A DNA stretch of 64,000 nt from Candidatus Poribacteria bacterium (GCA_022821965.1 JAJECN010000059.1:62001-126000); one strand, 5' to 3'. Counted from the stretch's first letter, positions 1 through 9,320 are shown. The notes: generated by a model not told the origin, from the letters alone. A program made the numbers and translations.

Positions 1-1009
1 AGAGTTTAAGCCCGCCGTCCATATCCTCTATCCGCCGCGAGTAGAAAAGCTGCCCAACGTTGTAGACATTGCCACCCTCAGAAAAGAAAGGACGACGGTC
101 GGGTACGTAGCGTTCACCGTAGGAGAAATCGATACCTTCTACGGCTTGTTCAATGTTGTCAAAATCGGGATTGGCTGTGCCGATGAGCCGTAACTGCGGG
201 GTAACCTCATAGCGGATGTCTGCCCCTGCGCGGGCAGTATACTCTCTGTCATCAGTTTCTGTTTCACTGAGACCACCAATCAAATAGGGTAATACCTTGA
301 GCTCGCGCTTACGAGGCGGGGGCAGCACATCAATCCAATGCCCATCATTTTCCCGAAATTCGTTAACGCCAAGATTGCACCACCATGATTTTTCACCAGT
401 GCGTTGCTGTAGTCTGTCAACATTGATACCCATCCAGATCGGTTCTTTTGTATCGGGATAATCGAGCATCTGCCACGGAATTTCCATCTCGACAACCCAT
501 CCGTCGTCTACAATCTTTGCGGCAGCTTTCCAGAGTCCGATCCATTCGCTTTTTTCTGCGCGTCCGGTGGCGAGATGTGCATATTTCGTGCCGAGTGGAT
601 TTACGATAAAGAAATTCCTGTCGGAAAACTGATGTGTGTGAAACGGATCAAGACTAAAAGATACGGAGTCTTCGCCCCGAATCCGCGTCTGATCTTTGGT
701 TTGACGCGCCACAATTTTATCGGGCATATCATCGTAGAGGTGAAGTCCGACGTAGATAGCGGTGTCTGTGTAAACGAGCCGACCCACCGATTGGTTCTTT
801 GCTGGTTTTTCGGTGCGTTCATCGGTGAAACCTGTAACTTGCGGGGTGTCTTGCCAGCACGTATCGTCAAGGACTCCGTCAATGGTGGGTGGTTGATCTG
901 TTTTTATGGCGGTTAGATCTTTTTTTATTGTTGTGTCATTTGAAACAGCCGTTAGTTGAGAGCATATAGTGAGTGTTAAGACTATGATCAGTAACAAATT
1001 TGTTTTCAT
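1..1009 (-). CDS. DUF5916 / CBM9-like exported protein, 5' part only (partial)
   Basis: The frame enters from the left window edge and stays open for 336 codons back to an ATG at 1009-1007, so the C-terminal part lies outside. AAAGGT just upstream serves as Shine-Dalgarno. Residues 1-22 are a hydrophobic signal peptide, so the product is exported. A CBM9-like beta-sandwich follows (IDGVLDDTCW near residue 45; MEIPW near 175). Near residue 300 comes the DUF5916 signature PDRRPFFSEG followed by FYSRRI. DUF5916 proteins are typically 700-800 aa exported proteins, possibly outer-membrane associated, with no established activity. An ECF-type promoter motif about 200 bp upstream (1211-1248) matches the one in front of the ECF sigma gene at 28953, suggesting control by that sigma factor (inference). 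Confidence 0.85.
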   Translation of the reverse strand, partial: MKTNLLLIIVLTLTICSQLTAVSNDTTIKKDLTAIKTDQPPTIDGVLDDTCWQDTPQVTGFTDERTEKPAKNQSVGRLVYTDTAIYVGLHLYDDMPDKIVARQTKDQTRIRGEDSVSFSLDPFHTHQFSDRNFFIVNPLGTKYAHLATGRAEKSEWIGLWKAAAKIVDDGWVVEMEIPWQMLDYPDTKEPIWMGINVDRLQQRTGEKSWWCNLGVNEFRENDGHWIDVLPPPRKRELKVLPYLIGGLSETETDDREYTARAGADIRYEVTPQLRLIGTANPDFDNIEQAVEGIDFSYGERYVPDRRPFFSEGGNVYNVGQLFYSRRIEDMDGGLKL

Positions 1010-1210
1010 GTGTTTACCTTTTATTTTTTTGTTTGGGATTTATCCCAAATTAACCTTAACTTGTAGGGGCGGGTTCCTGTAACTCAGTTTCCCTACCCAG
1101 CTTTAGCAGAGTATTTCTAAAGAAAAATACTCGGAAATTTATCAAGTGAATTGTGAGACGATACCTTGATTGGGTTCTGGCTCACGAAACACGACAAGAT
1201 GCTTGTGATT

Positions 1211-1248
1211 GGTACTACAAATGGGGTGTAAAAAAGTTGCACTTTTTT
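1211..1248 (-). promoter_or_regulatory. Putative ECF-sigma promoter upstream of the DUF5916 gene
   Basis: This 38-bp block matches 28983-29020 at 32 of 38 positions with no gaps. The block AAAAAGTTGCACTTTTTT is identical, and a second conserved block, TACTACAA on the plus strand, lies at the same distance. Read on the minus strand this is GTGCAAC-T6, about 14 nt, then TTTGTAGTA, in the order expected of -35 and -10 elements. It points toward the DUF5916 start at 1009. The sigma recognition itself is inference. Confidence 0.5.
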
Positions 1249-1384
1249 GCCTATGTTCATGCTGATAGCAATAGATATATCGGGATTTACTGCTGTAGTG
1301 TGGTATTTACTCTTATAGAGGCGCGGCTTCTTGAAAGGATAGTAAAAAGTGTTTTTTCTGGACTTGGATAAAAAATTTAATATT

Positions 1385-1619
1385 GTAGGTTGGGTTGAAC
1401 GGATCACACCGGACACTTGCCAATGAAAGAAAGCTGTGCTTGCTTTGGATATCCGCTATTGTAAAGAGATCGAGTGAAACCCAACGTTTTCCTCTACGTC
1501 AGAGACGTAGCGATATGATGTTGGGTTTCACTCGGTTTTTGGGTCTATATGACGGTATGTTAGATTTGATGTCCGTTTGGGATACGTGCCTGATTTCAAC
1601 GCCATTCAACCCAACCTAC
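1385..1619. mobile_element. MITE-like palindromic element, copy 1
   Basis: A 235-bp element begins with GTAGGTTGGGTTGAACGG and ends with its near-exact inverse (CCATTCAACCCAACCTAC). Inside is a second perfect inverted pair, GAGTGAAACCCAAC at 1472-1485 and GTTGGGTTTCACTC at 1520-1533. The same architecture recurs at 29233-29472. It encodes nothing recognisable and lies between the DUF5916 gene and the S9 peptidase, so it is probably a non-autonomous mobile element. Confidence 0.7.
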
Positions 1620-1660
1620 AGGACTTCGTGCAGCTTGTGCTACAATGAAGACAACTTGGG

Positions 1661-3889
1661 TTAGGATATATCATCTTCTGGAAAATGTTCATCAAACCAA
1701 CAGAGCACCCGATGCCAATAGTCAGCTACATTTGGGTATCGCCATGTTGTGACTTGTGAATGTCCTTCGCCTTCATATCGTGCTAAAACGGCTTTTTTCC
1801 CAAGTCTGCGCAAGCCTGAGAGCATTTCCCCTGCCTGTGGGACAGCAGGAACGCCATCTAAAGCACCAACGACCAACAGTAGAGGTGTTTCCACCTTGTC
1901 CAGGAAAAAGATGGGTGAGTTTTCAATATATCGGTCCCGGAATTCCCAAAGCGAACCTCCCATTTTGGCTTGTCCGCTTTCCGTCCAATCAATCCACTGG
2001 CTATCCCCTTCATCCGTCAGGTGTCCATAGAAACTAATTAAATTCCCAATCGGGGCACTGCTGACAGCTGCGGCAAACCTTGGTGTTTGTGTAATCAGGG
2101 CGTTGACGCAATAACCGCCATAACTGTGTCCCATTATTCCTAAACGGTTGGGATCGGCAATTCCCATGTCAATTAGGGTATCTATCCCAGAGAGCACCAT
2201 TTCTGTTAACTCTTTGACAGGCGCGTTGGTTTCCATAGGCGTGTCAGGAAGAAGGACGGCGTAACCTTGGTTCGTTAGCAGAAAATTGCCTCCATGGTGA
2301 TCTGTGCCAAAATCGTTAAATTGATATGAGAGAAATTTGCCGCCGTAGACCTGCGTAATTAATGGATAGCATTTACTCTCTACGTAGTCTGGTGGGAGTA
2401 ACAAGGCACCTCTGAGAGTCTTGCCAGAGGGTGTCTGCCAAGTGACGATCTGTGAAGTGCCGAGCGGCTCTGTTTCAATGTTTGGATTCAGTCGAGTGAG
2501 TTGCCGTGGATTTTGAAAGTTGGCATCCGCTACCCACACATCCGGGGCGTGATTTACGTCCTCAATGCTGTAGAAAATGTTTCCCGTTTGCGGTGCTACA
2601 TCCATGTTTCTACCCATAGGATTGTAATTGCGCTTTTCTTCAACCAACTGTGTAATTTCGAGCGTTTTCAGGTTGACGCTATGAAAACTGTGTTGAGCAC
2701 TTTTAAAGTGTACTGTATGAATGTATATCACTTCAGCGTCGTTCGGTGTCCAGACGGTGTCTGCTTGGGCACAACGAACAATCCGGACAACATGACGGTC
2801 AAATCCATCTGTCAGTTTCTCAACAGTTTTATCAGCGACAGAGATTCGCCAGAGATCGCCTCGCGCAACCCAGAATAGATGTTTGCTATCTGAACTCCAT
2901 AAAGGTGATAAAGGTGGGTGCGAACCATTTGTCAGTTCAATATCGGTGTCTTGAGTGAGATTCAGTTGGCTACCGTCAGTTGTCGAAATAAGGAAAAGTT
3001 CATCTTTTGCTTCTTTGTTTTCTGTCATGTACGCAATGTAGCGTCCATTTGGCGACCAAGTGAACGAAAGTCCCCAGTCAGATTTGAGCGAGTCAGCAAG
3101 TAATTTCGGGGGACCACCCTTCAGAGGTGAAAGATAGAGATCGTAAAATAGTTGGGAGTTACTTTCTATTCCTTGAAAACTCATAAACGCCGCGGAGGTT
3201 CCATCTGGGGCGACGCGAATACCGGATGGGTAGAATCCGTGCGCTAACGTTTGGACTTCCCTTGTGGCAACCGTTATTATGCCAATGTCTGCGCGATACC
3301 TCGCATCAAACCATGCGGTTCGCCGCGGTCGAAATTCATTTTTCGATTGTCCAACAATAGGACTGGTAAAGACTGACACTGATGCCTTTTTTGGGTCTGG
3401 GGGTGGTTCTTTGCCTATCTCTGTTTCTGCATGCAGCCTAACGATAATACGCGTTCCATCAGGTGTCCAGAGCGGTGGGGGTGTGAACGCCAAAAAAGGT
3501 CGGATCATGACATCACTCGCGAGTTGTGGTTCATCTTCGCCGACCTCCCATATCCACAATTGGGCTGTTTCATGTTTATCCGAATAAAAAGCCAGTCTTT
3601 TTCCATCTGGTGACCAAGCAGGGCAGTAACTTGTTCCCCAGTTCGGTGTGAGATTCCGAGATTCGCCACTTTGAACATTGACAAGCCAAATTTCACTGCC
3701 TTCCTGCAAGCCATCTAAACCGGTTGGAAGATACTGATCATCAATTCCAGTTCCTACGCGTTTTCTGGAATAACTTTGGACAGCAACAGCAAGTTGTGTC
3801 CCATCTGGGGAAGCAGCAATTGGATCAAATAACGTGAGGAGTTCTATTGACAGAATGTCCTCGATACTTCTTAACATTTCGGTGTGCAT
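1661..3889 (-). CDS. S9 family peptidase (prolyl oligopeptidase / acylaminoacyl-peptidase type)
   Basis: A 742-aa serine peptidase. Residues ~20-470 hold repeated WD40/TolB-like beta-propeller blades (SPDGTQLA, SPDGKRLAFYS, SPNGRYIAYM), which in this family gate access to the active site. The C-terminal alpha/beta-hydrolase domain carries the full catalytic triad: Ser589 in GHSYGG, Asp678 in GALDG, His710 in GEGHS. No signal peptide is evident, so it is probably cytosolic and cleaves short peptides or acylated N-termini. It starts 14 nt after the stop of the ECF-FtsZ fusion, with AAGGCG before its ATG, so the two are very likely co-transcribed. Family is certain; substrate is unknown. Confidence 0.93.
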   Translation of the reverse strand: MHTEMLRSIEDILSIELLTLFDPIAASPDGTQLAVAVQSYSRKRVGTGIDDQYLPTGLDGLQEGSEIWLVNVQSGESRNLTPNWGTSYCPAWSPDGKRLAFYSDKHETAQLWIWEVGEDEPQLASDVMIRPFLAFTPPPLWTPDGTRIIVRLHAETEIGKEPPPDPKKASVSVFTSPIVGQSKNEFRPRRTAWFDARYRADIGIITVATREVQTLAHGFYPSGIRVAPDGTSAAFMSFQGIESNSQLFYDLYLSPLKGGPPKLLADSLKSDWGLSFTWSPNGRYIAYMTENKEAKDELFLISTTDGSQLNLTQDTDIELTNGSHPPLSPLWSSDSKHLFWVARGDLWRISVADKTVEKLTDGFDRHVVRIVRCAQADTVWTPNDAEVIYIHTVHFKSAQHSFHSVNLKTLEITQLVEEKRNYNPMGRNMDVAPQTGNIFYSIEDVNHAPDVWVADANFQNPRQLTRLNPNIETEPLGTSQIVTWQTPSGKTLRGALLLPPDYVESKCYPLITQVYGGKFLSYQFNDFGTDHHGGNFLLTNQGYAVLLPDTPMETNAPVKELTEMVLSGIDTLIDMGIADPNRLGIMGHSYGGYCVNALITQTPRFAAAVSSAPIGNLISFYGHLTDEGDSQWIDWTESGQAKMGGSLWEFRDRYIENSPIFFLDKVETPLLLVVGALDGVPAVPQAGEMLSGLRRLGKKAVLARYEGEGHSQVTTWRYPNVADYWHRVLCWFDEHFPEDDIS

Positions 3890-3903
3890 TATTTCGCCTT
3901 TCC

Positions 3904-5109
3904 TTATACCATTTCTGAGATGCTTCTTTCAACGCTGCGGCGCAGCATTTCATCGCTGAGATGGAACGCCTCACGTATTGTGATTGGCAGTTTCTGTTTC
4001 TCTTCTATGGAGTCAAGCAATTGTTGATTCGATACGACAACGACAGAGTCAGCATTTTCTCGAAGTTCCTGCAGTCCATATTCTGCTTGTTCAGCGCGTC
4101 GTTCTCCTTCAAACCTAAACGGGCAAGAGACAATGCCGACACTTAAGGCACCTTGTTCCCGTGCAAGAGATGCAATCAGAGGTGAAGCACCTGCGCCTGT
4201 TCCACCACCCATACCCGCTATAACAAAAACGATGTCCGTGTCCGCGACGACGGTGCGGAGTTTTTCCCTGTCTTCTTCAGCCGACCTTTTACCGATCTCT
4301 GGATTCGCTCCACAACCAAGCCCCTGCGTGGTGTTAGCACCGATCTGGACAGGTGTTGCGTTCTTGCTGTTATTGAGTGCTTGCTGATCTGTGTTCACAA
4401 CATAAAATTCAATGTCTGTCAAACCGTCTTCAATCATTCGTTTGACGGCGTTGCCGCCCGCACTACCGACCCCAATAACCTTGATTCTGGATTGGATGTG
4501 TTTGGATTTTTCCTGTTTAGATGACATGGTTCCCCCTCTTTCAGGTTCGACACCGAACTCCTCCCGCAGGCGTTCACGTGTCTGTCTTAATTTAGTCTTG
4601 ATTGTGCCTATTGCTAATCCGAGTTCGGCGTGAATCTCTTTGACGCTCCACGATTCCAAGTAGTATAGTACTGCGACGCTGCGCATTTTATATGGGAGGT
4701 GGTGCACTGCTTCCCTGACAGCCTCACGGAGTTCTATGTCACGAAAACGTGCAACCGCGTCTTGATCGATGTGATCAGTTAAGTCAGCGTAACTATACGG
4801 CATCTCGTCTGTTGAATGATGCAGTGAAGCGTAGTACCGTTTGCAAGCATTATAAGCAATGCGATGCAGCCATCCACCAAAACTTTCAACATTCCGCAGT
4901 CCACTGATATTTTCCCAGACAGATTTCCAGACATCCATGAGAATTTCTTCGGCATCGCGGCGTTGTCTCGAATTTGCGATAATCACTTTCCAGACGCGAG
5001 GACTGTAACGCGACATCAACTCTGTAAACGCTGACTCATCACCAACTTGTACGAGTTGAATGAGTTCTTCATCTTTCAAATCAGTGTACCTTGGTAGTTC
5101 CGATCGCAT
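3904..5109 (-). CDS. ECF sigma factor fused to a truncated FtsZ GTPase domain
   Basis: A 401-aa two-part protein. Residues 1-190 are an ECF sigma factor: region 2 (FTELMSRYSPRVWKV, then EEILMDVWKSVW), a linker, and region 4 (LPYKMRSVAVLYYL, then EIHAELGLAIGTIKTKL). Residues 195-401 are an FtsZ N-terminal GTPase domain closely resembling the window's own FtsZ (59706-61007): IKVIGVGSAGGNAVKRM, VNTDQQAL, nucleotide signature GGGTGAG (GGGTGTG in the real FtsZ), PFRFEGERR and NQQLL. The protein stops right after helix H7, so the T7 loop (NVDFAD in the real FtsZ) and the C-terminal domain are absent. ATG 5109 has GAGGA upstream. Met195 has its own Shine-Dalgarno, so a separate FtsZ-like product is possible. 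No anti-sigma gene is adjacent; the C-terminal domain may regulate the sigma part (inference). Confidence 0.9.
   Translation of the reverse strand: MRSELPRYTDLKDEELIQLVQVGDESAFTELMSRYSPRVWKVIIANSRQRRDAEEILMDVWKSVWENISGLRNVESFGGWLHRIAYNACKRYYASLHHSTDEMPYSYADLTDHIDQDAVARFRDIELREAVREAVHHLPYKMRSVAVLYYLESWSVKEIHAELGLAIGTIKTKLRQTRERLREEFGVEPERGGTMSSKQEKSKHIQSRIKVIGVGSAGGNAVKRMIEDGLTDIEFYVVNTDQQALNNSKNATPVQIGANTTQGLGCGANPEIGKRSAEEDREKLRTVVADTDIVFVIAGMGGGTGAGASPLIASLAREQGALSVGIVSCPFRFEGERRAEQAEYGLQELRENADSVVVVSNQQLLDSIEEKQKLPITIREAFHLSDEMLRRSVERSISEMV
4525..4538 (-). promoter_or_regulatory. Internal ribosome binding site and ATG at the sigma/FtsZ joint
   Basis: On the minus strand GAGGGGG (4538-4532), then AACC, then ATG (4527-4525) sits exactly between the sigma-4 helix-turn-helix and the start of the FtsZ fold. 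The spacing is short, but the site is the strongest Shine-Dalgarno-like sequence in the gene. It would start a 207-aa FtsZ-domain product at Met195. Whether it is used is unknown. Confidence 0.5.
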
Positions 5110-5336
5110 AGACAGTCCTCAATTTGATTTTAACTTAATGAGCGGGATTCTTCGGGGGGTGGTTTAAAAAAATAAAATTACTTGAGAATTTATTATACCA
5201 TTTCTGGAAGGGTCCACGGTGGCACAAACTAAAAGTTTATGCTACAACGCACGGCACAACCTAACAGGTTAGGCAACAAATAGTATTATGTGTTTTTGCA
5301 GGCTGTGGTGATTTTCGCTATGCCTTTTGTAGCGGC

Positions 5337-6788
5337 TTATATTTCTGAACGGAGGAAGACGAGGAATGCACCTGAAAGAAATATACCGAGTAGTAAAATG
5401 AGCAACAGTATATCCATTATAGCCGAGTTGAGTGTATCTTGAAAAGTTAACTTATCCTCAAACATCGGTATAGCCTCTGGTGAGACAGGCTTTTCTGACA
5501 TGCCTTTCGGGATGCCGATGAAGTGAAGGCTTTCTGGATCTGCTCTATCCATTTCAACGATAAAGTCTCGGAACTGACGGATATGAAAATGGCAATGTTC
5601 TAAGAACTGCAAATGGCGATTAAAACCTGTACCTGCCATGGATTCAAGGGCGTATTGGACAATCGCCGCAGGGGAGCACCGGGTTATCTGTCTTGCGCGC
5701 AGCACTTGCGCACTTTGTGCAGCGAGATATTGGCGGCTAATCCGCTCCCGCGTCTCCATATCTTTGTTAACGAACTCGCGCTGGATCTCTAATTCTGAAG
5801 TGTCTACCTCTGCAACTTCTTCCTGAGAGGTTCCTGCTGATTGACGGCGTTGTTTTAAAGTTTCCCTTTTGTTGAGGAAATCGCTTAAAATTTGGTCGAA
5901 GGCGGTCCCTTTTGCCATCCGAAATTGATGGTGCGTTTGGACAGAGGGCATCCATTTTGTTGAGAGGGTGCCAAGGGTTGATGGCATAAACACGACGACG
6001 GTCACCCAAATTAGCAACAGGACAACGAGGCTTAACCGGCTTTCTCGTGTCATCGCGGAGACGATAAGCCCAACTGCGATGAAGATGCCAGCATAGCAAG
6101 AAGCGATGAGGACGATGAGCCCTACGCGTCCCCAGTCTGTCCCACTGAGCTGCGTCCAACTCTCGGTGGAAATGATGGCAAGATTGAACAACACCGCAAA
6201 ATAGAAAGGGATAAGGACTGCGATCACCGAGCCAAGGAATTTACCGACTAACAGGGCGGGGCGCGAGATGGAATTTGCGAGACACAGCCGCAATGTACCG
6301 CGTTCTCGTTCCCCAGAGAGCGCGTCAAAAGTAAAGAGAAGGGGAATGAACGAGAGCAGGTAAGTGATGATAAAGACCCAATCAATCACCACGGCGGTCG
6401 GGCGGTGATTGCTGATCGCATTCATATTCAGACGTGGAACGCCCATTGCCCAAATGCTGGTGGATCCGTAGAGTCTCCAGGAACCGGCACTCATGGTTTT
6501 GCTTGGCAAGAACGCGTCTCCTCCATCGGCAATGAAGGTGAGGGTGGAGGGACGTTTGTATAGTTTACCGGGACCCTTTTGCAGCAGCGCATATAACTGA
6601 GTGCGAGATTTCAACTCGGTGTGCGATGCACTAACGTTCTCGGAATATTTCCGAACGCGTTCAGGGTGTGTCTGAAGATGCACAACGGCGTTGGTGACCA
6701 TTAATGCTACAAGGATGAGCGTGGTTAAGGCGAAGCGGAGACTTGTAAGATGGTCTAAAAGTTCATGTGTGACAATATGCCAAATCAT
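5337..6788 (-). CDS. ABC-2 type permease, paralogue A
   Basis: A 483-aa inner-membrane protein of the ABC-2 permease superfamily. One TM helix at residues ~16-36 is followed by a periplasmic stretch to ~135. A TM cluster starting at W137 contains the hallmark FTFDALSGERERGTLRL, a long polar loop spans ~275-450, and a last TM ends the protein. It lies 124 nt downstream of permease B (6913-8484); the two probably form a heterodimeric channel. The same A/B pair is repeated at 16922-20073. A and A' share the LTF.ADG.D.F motif and similar C-terminal tails. No ATP-binding subunit is encoded next to it. The substrate is unknown. Confidence 0.85.
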   Translation of the reverse strand: MIWHIVTHELLDHLTSLRFALTTLILVALMVTNAVVHLQTHPERVRKYSENVSASHTELKSRTQLYALLQKGPGKLYKRPSTLTFIADGGDAFLPSKTMSAGSWRLYGSTSIWAMGVPRLNMNAISNHRPTAVVIDWVFIITYLLSFIPLLFTFDALSGERERGTLRLCLANSISRPALLVGKFLGSVIAVLIPFYFAVLFNLAIISTESWTQLSGTDWGRVGLIVLIASCYAGIFIAVGLIVSAMTRESRLSLVVLLLIWVTVVVFMPSTLGTLSTKWMPSVQTHHQFRMAKGTAFDQILSDFLNKRETLKQRRQSAGTSQEEVAEVDTSELEIQREFVNKDMETRERISRQYLAAQSAQVLRARQITRCSPAAIVQYALESMAGTGFNRHLQFLEHCHFHIRQFRDFIVEMDRADPESLHFIGIPKGMSEKPVSPEAIPMFEDKLTFQDTLNSAIMDILLLILLLGIFLSGAFLVFLRSEI

Positions 6789-6912
6789 TCTTTTACTTTT
6801 CCTTGCGGTTCGTTCAGGTCAGTTGTAGAAGGAACGATTCTGTCCGTATATCCAGCCCGGCCCGTTGGTTGGGCTTACATGCCTTGGCCCTATCCGTAGC
6901 CTAACGACCATT

Positions 6913-8484
6913 CTATACTTCAATTTTGATGAAGACCAGAAATGTTACCATGAATAGGACGAGGTTGATGAATACCAGCAAAAGTAATTCCGGTAGGGCG
7001 CGCTGTGCGTTGATGCTGACATCTGCTCGCTCAAAACGAAAGTCAGGCAGAATCGACCAGTCTACCGTTCCTTGATTCGTTGAAAACCATTGTAGACTCG
7101 CGAAGGCATCTCTTTCATGAAAAGCGTCAATGAGGGTACGCCGGTATGTCTGCGCGGCTCGTATATAGTCGGTCATGCTGTCTAAATCGGTACCTGCCCA
7201 CGCGGCGGTTGCGAACGTGTACAGACTCGCCGGACTGAGTTTCATGAGTCGTTCATCCCATTGTGCTTGCCGGCGGGATATCTGTGCGACCAGTTGCTCC
7301 CCAACTAAGTACACCTTTTCGGCATTCTGGATTTGCAGCATCGCGGCGAATTCATAGTAACGGCGCAAGTGTGTTACCAAGGGATCCGCAGTATTTTTCA
7401 ATTCAATTTCGATGTTAACCCGAGGGAAATCTCCAAGATACCACCCTCCGCCTTTAAAGAAGTCGGTCCCTGTAAATGTGTCGAAAAATATTGGGGGGTC
7501 TCCCTTAAGGGGACTACTCGCCAAGAACCGATCCCGTTCTCGATCTGCCTCTTCCCGAATCTGTGCTATCTGCTGGTTAGCGGATAATTTCTCTGCACGC
7601 ATGTCGCCGACTGGATTCAGGGCAAACCGGCTCCAGTTTGGATAGACAAACACCAAAACTACCCACAGGAACATGCAGAGCATCAGGGATGTGGCAGCCC
7701 GGCGGGTTGTTGTGGAAATGAGCAGACCGATCAGGTAGAAAACCGATAGGTAGACGATTGTTGTCAAAACAATACCGCCAATTCGTAGAAAGTCGTCTGT
7801 GCCGAATTGCAGGGAACGCGCGAAAGAACACTGAATCAGGGCGAGCAGTAGACTCATTAATATAGGGAGCAGGAGACAGACCATCGCCGCGATATATTTG
7901 GCAAGCAGAACGCTCCCGCGCCCGACAGGGTGTGAGAGCACCAATCGTAAGGTGCCGGTTTCCCAATCTCCCGCAATGGCATCATAAGCAAAAAGCAGGG
8001 ACAGTAGACTCAACACAACTTGAAAGGTAAAGACGAGGTCTATCTGTGAAAAGAGATGGAGATAGGGGTTCTTTAAACCGAGGGGTGCCCCGGGGTTTGA
8101 GAGGGACGGCACTCTATTAAACGTCCACTGGTATTCTTCGTCGGATTTGCCCTCGGCTATGGGGTCTGATAGGGCTGGGACACTGTTAAAGGCTATATCA
8201 ATATCGCTGCCAAAACGCGTCTCTAAGCCAGCACTAAAGAGACTCAGGGGGTTCGGAGGACGCTGAACTTTCAACTTCAAGACCGAATAGGCAGGTGTTG
8301 CGGCGACTGTCTCGCGATTCACGGCTTCTTTCTGGCTATAGTCGGCGAGGCGTTCTTCGTGTGCACCGATCAGGACAAACGTATTGGCGACAACGAGCAG
8401 GAGTGTAATGATGACCGCAGCGAAAAAACGCGCGCTCATCAGATGGGTCAAAAGTTCTTGGCGTATCAGGGTTAGGAACATCAT
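6913..8484 (-). CDS. ABC-2 type permease, paralogue B
   Basis: A 523-aa ABC-2 type permease. An N-terminal TM lies at residues ~20-40, followed by a ~110-residue periplasmic region. The TM cluster contains FAYDAIAGDWETGTLRLVLS, the family's cytoplasmic signature, then a long polar loop with a final TM near residues 500-520. Its ATGATG start follows the PhyH stop codon with zero spacing (TAAATGATG), so translation is probably coupled to the PhyH gene. Its closest relative in the window is 18535-20073, shown by the shared PNPLSLF/NPLGIF segment and the FS.(N/D)QG motif near the C-terminus. No ATPase partner lies nearby. Exported substrate is unknown. Confidence 0.85.
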   Translation of the reverse strand: MMFLTLIRQELLTHLMSARFFAAVIITLLLVVANTFVLIGAHEERLADYSQKEAVNRETVAATPAYSVLKLKVQRPPNPLSLFSAGLETRFGSDIDIAFNSVPALSDPIAEGKSDEEYQWTFNRVPSLSNPGAPLGLKNPYLHLFSQIDLVFTFQVVLSLLSLLFAYDAIAGDWETGTLRLVLSHPVGRGSVLLAKYIAAMVCLLLPILMSLLLALIQCSFARSLQFGTDDFLRIGGIVLTTIVYLSVFYLIGLLISTTTRRAATSLMLCMFLWVVLVFVYPNWSRFALNPVGDMRAEKLSANQQIAQIREEADRERDRFLASSPLKGDPPIFFDTFTGTDFFKGGGWYLGDFPRVNIEIELKNTADPLVTHLRRYYEFAAMLQIQNAEKVYLVGEQLVAQISRRQAQWDERLMKLSPASLYTFATAAWAGTDLDSMTDYIRAAQTYRRTLIDAFHERDAFASLQWFSTNQGTVDWSILPDFRFERADVSINAQRALPELLLLVFINLVLFMVTFLVFIKIEV

Positions 8485-9285
8485 TTAATTTAAAAATTCA
8501 TTGGGAATCTGTGAGTTGGGATAGTCCTTGGTTTCATCTCGATTTAAAACGGATTCAGGGATTTCGTCGTTCCAATAGTCTGGAATAGTGCTCGGGCGGC
8601 GAATCCATACGAGAAGCATTGTGCGTCTTCTGTCCGTATAGTTTTTCCGTACGGAATGCAAAAGGCGTGCATCTCGCATCACTAATGAACCTGCTTTGAC
8701 ACAAACATCTACCTGATCCGGATGGTCACTGAACATCACAGTATATTTTTCCTTAGATTCTGATCCGGGTTGATGGATATCACCGAGTTCGCTTCCGTAG
8801 AGAAGTTTATCGTGCAAATCAATACGCTTGTAATGTGTGCTCGGAATAACCTTTAAACAGCCGTTTTCTGGTGTTGTATCCGTGAGATAATACTTCATAA
8901 AGATATCTTGCGGCCAAGGCGCGCAACTGATTGGATCGTTCCAATGGTACCAATCTTGATGCCAGTAGAGTGGGGGTGCTCCTGGATCTTTCGTTAGAAT
9001 CGTGATGCCTTTGGCGACTGGGAAATCGCCAAACCCCATTTTTTCTAATGCATTGAGCGTAGGTTGCCATTCTAATAGTTTCTGAACGAGCGTATTGTCT
9101 TTGCTTGTAACTTGTAGGTGATGTCCATGGTATCTGGTGTGTTCCGGTGGCACATAATTAGCGAGAAGTTGTTCCGATTCGTCACGGAGTTCCTGCAAGA
9201 ATTCATCTGCGAGAATGTTGTTGATGACACAGAAACCGTCGCTAATCATTTGCTCGCGTTTTTGCAAAGCGATTTCAGGGGGCAT
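8485..9285 (-). CDS. Phytanoyl-CoA dioxygenase (PhyH) family protein
   Basis: A 266-aa member of the PhyH family of Fe(II)/2-oxoglutarate-dependent oxygenases. The iron-binding HxD is visible in YWHQDWYHW and the distal His in ARLLHSV, followed by the Arg-rich 2-oxoglutarate-binding stretch (RRRTMLLVW). The ATG has GGAGAA upstream. It lies between the ECF-DnaN fusion (153 nt upstream) and ABC permease B, which it abuts directly. The family hydroxylates diverse small molecules, so the substrate cannot be predicted. Confidence 0.9.
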   Translation of the reverse strand: MPPEIALQKREQMISDGFCVINNILADEFLQELRDESEQLLANYVPPEHTRYHGHHLQVTSKDNTLVQKLLEWQPTLNALEKMGFGDFPVAKGITILTKDPGAPPLYWHQDWYHWNDPISCAPWPQDIFMKYYLTDTTPENGCLKVIPSTHYKRIDLHDKLLYGSELGDIHQPGSESKEKYTVMFSDHPDQVDVCVKAGSLVMRDARLLHSVRKNYTDRRRTMLLVWIRRPSTIPDYWNDEIPESVLNRDETKDYPNSQIPNEFLN

Positions 9286-9297
9286 TAAAGTTCTCCA

Positions 9298-9314
9298 TTA
9301 GGACTTACGCAGTG
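9298..9314 (+). repeat. TTAGGACTTACGCA motif, possible insertion-sequence end
   Basis: TTAGGACTTACGCAGTG lies just before the PhyH start. It closely matches TTAGGATTTACGCAAAA at 24077-24093, where it borders a probable transposase remnant. This is probably a solitary IS-end relic. Confidence 0.35.
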
Positions 9315-9320
9315 TCCTTT

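Noticed and set aside
575-916. Open frames on both strands of the left edge, including a 113-codon plus-strand frame
   Set aside because: They lie antisense to, or in another frame of, the partial DUF5916 gene, whose own frame runs off the window and has clear family motifs.
1117-1664. Several 70-100 codon frames on both strands
   Set aside because: They lie in the MITE-like element and its flank; the palindromic sequence creates open frames without ribosome sites or family signal.
3904-5109. Possibility that the ECF-FtsZ fusion is a sequencing frameshift or assembly join
   Set aside because: The frame is clean across the joint, ends with a normal stop followed by a ribosome site for the next gene, and an analogous ECF-DnaN fusion exists nearby. 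Raw-read confirmation would still be decisive.
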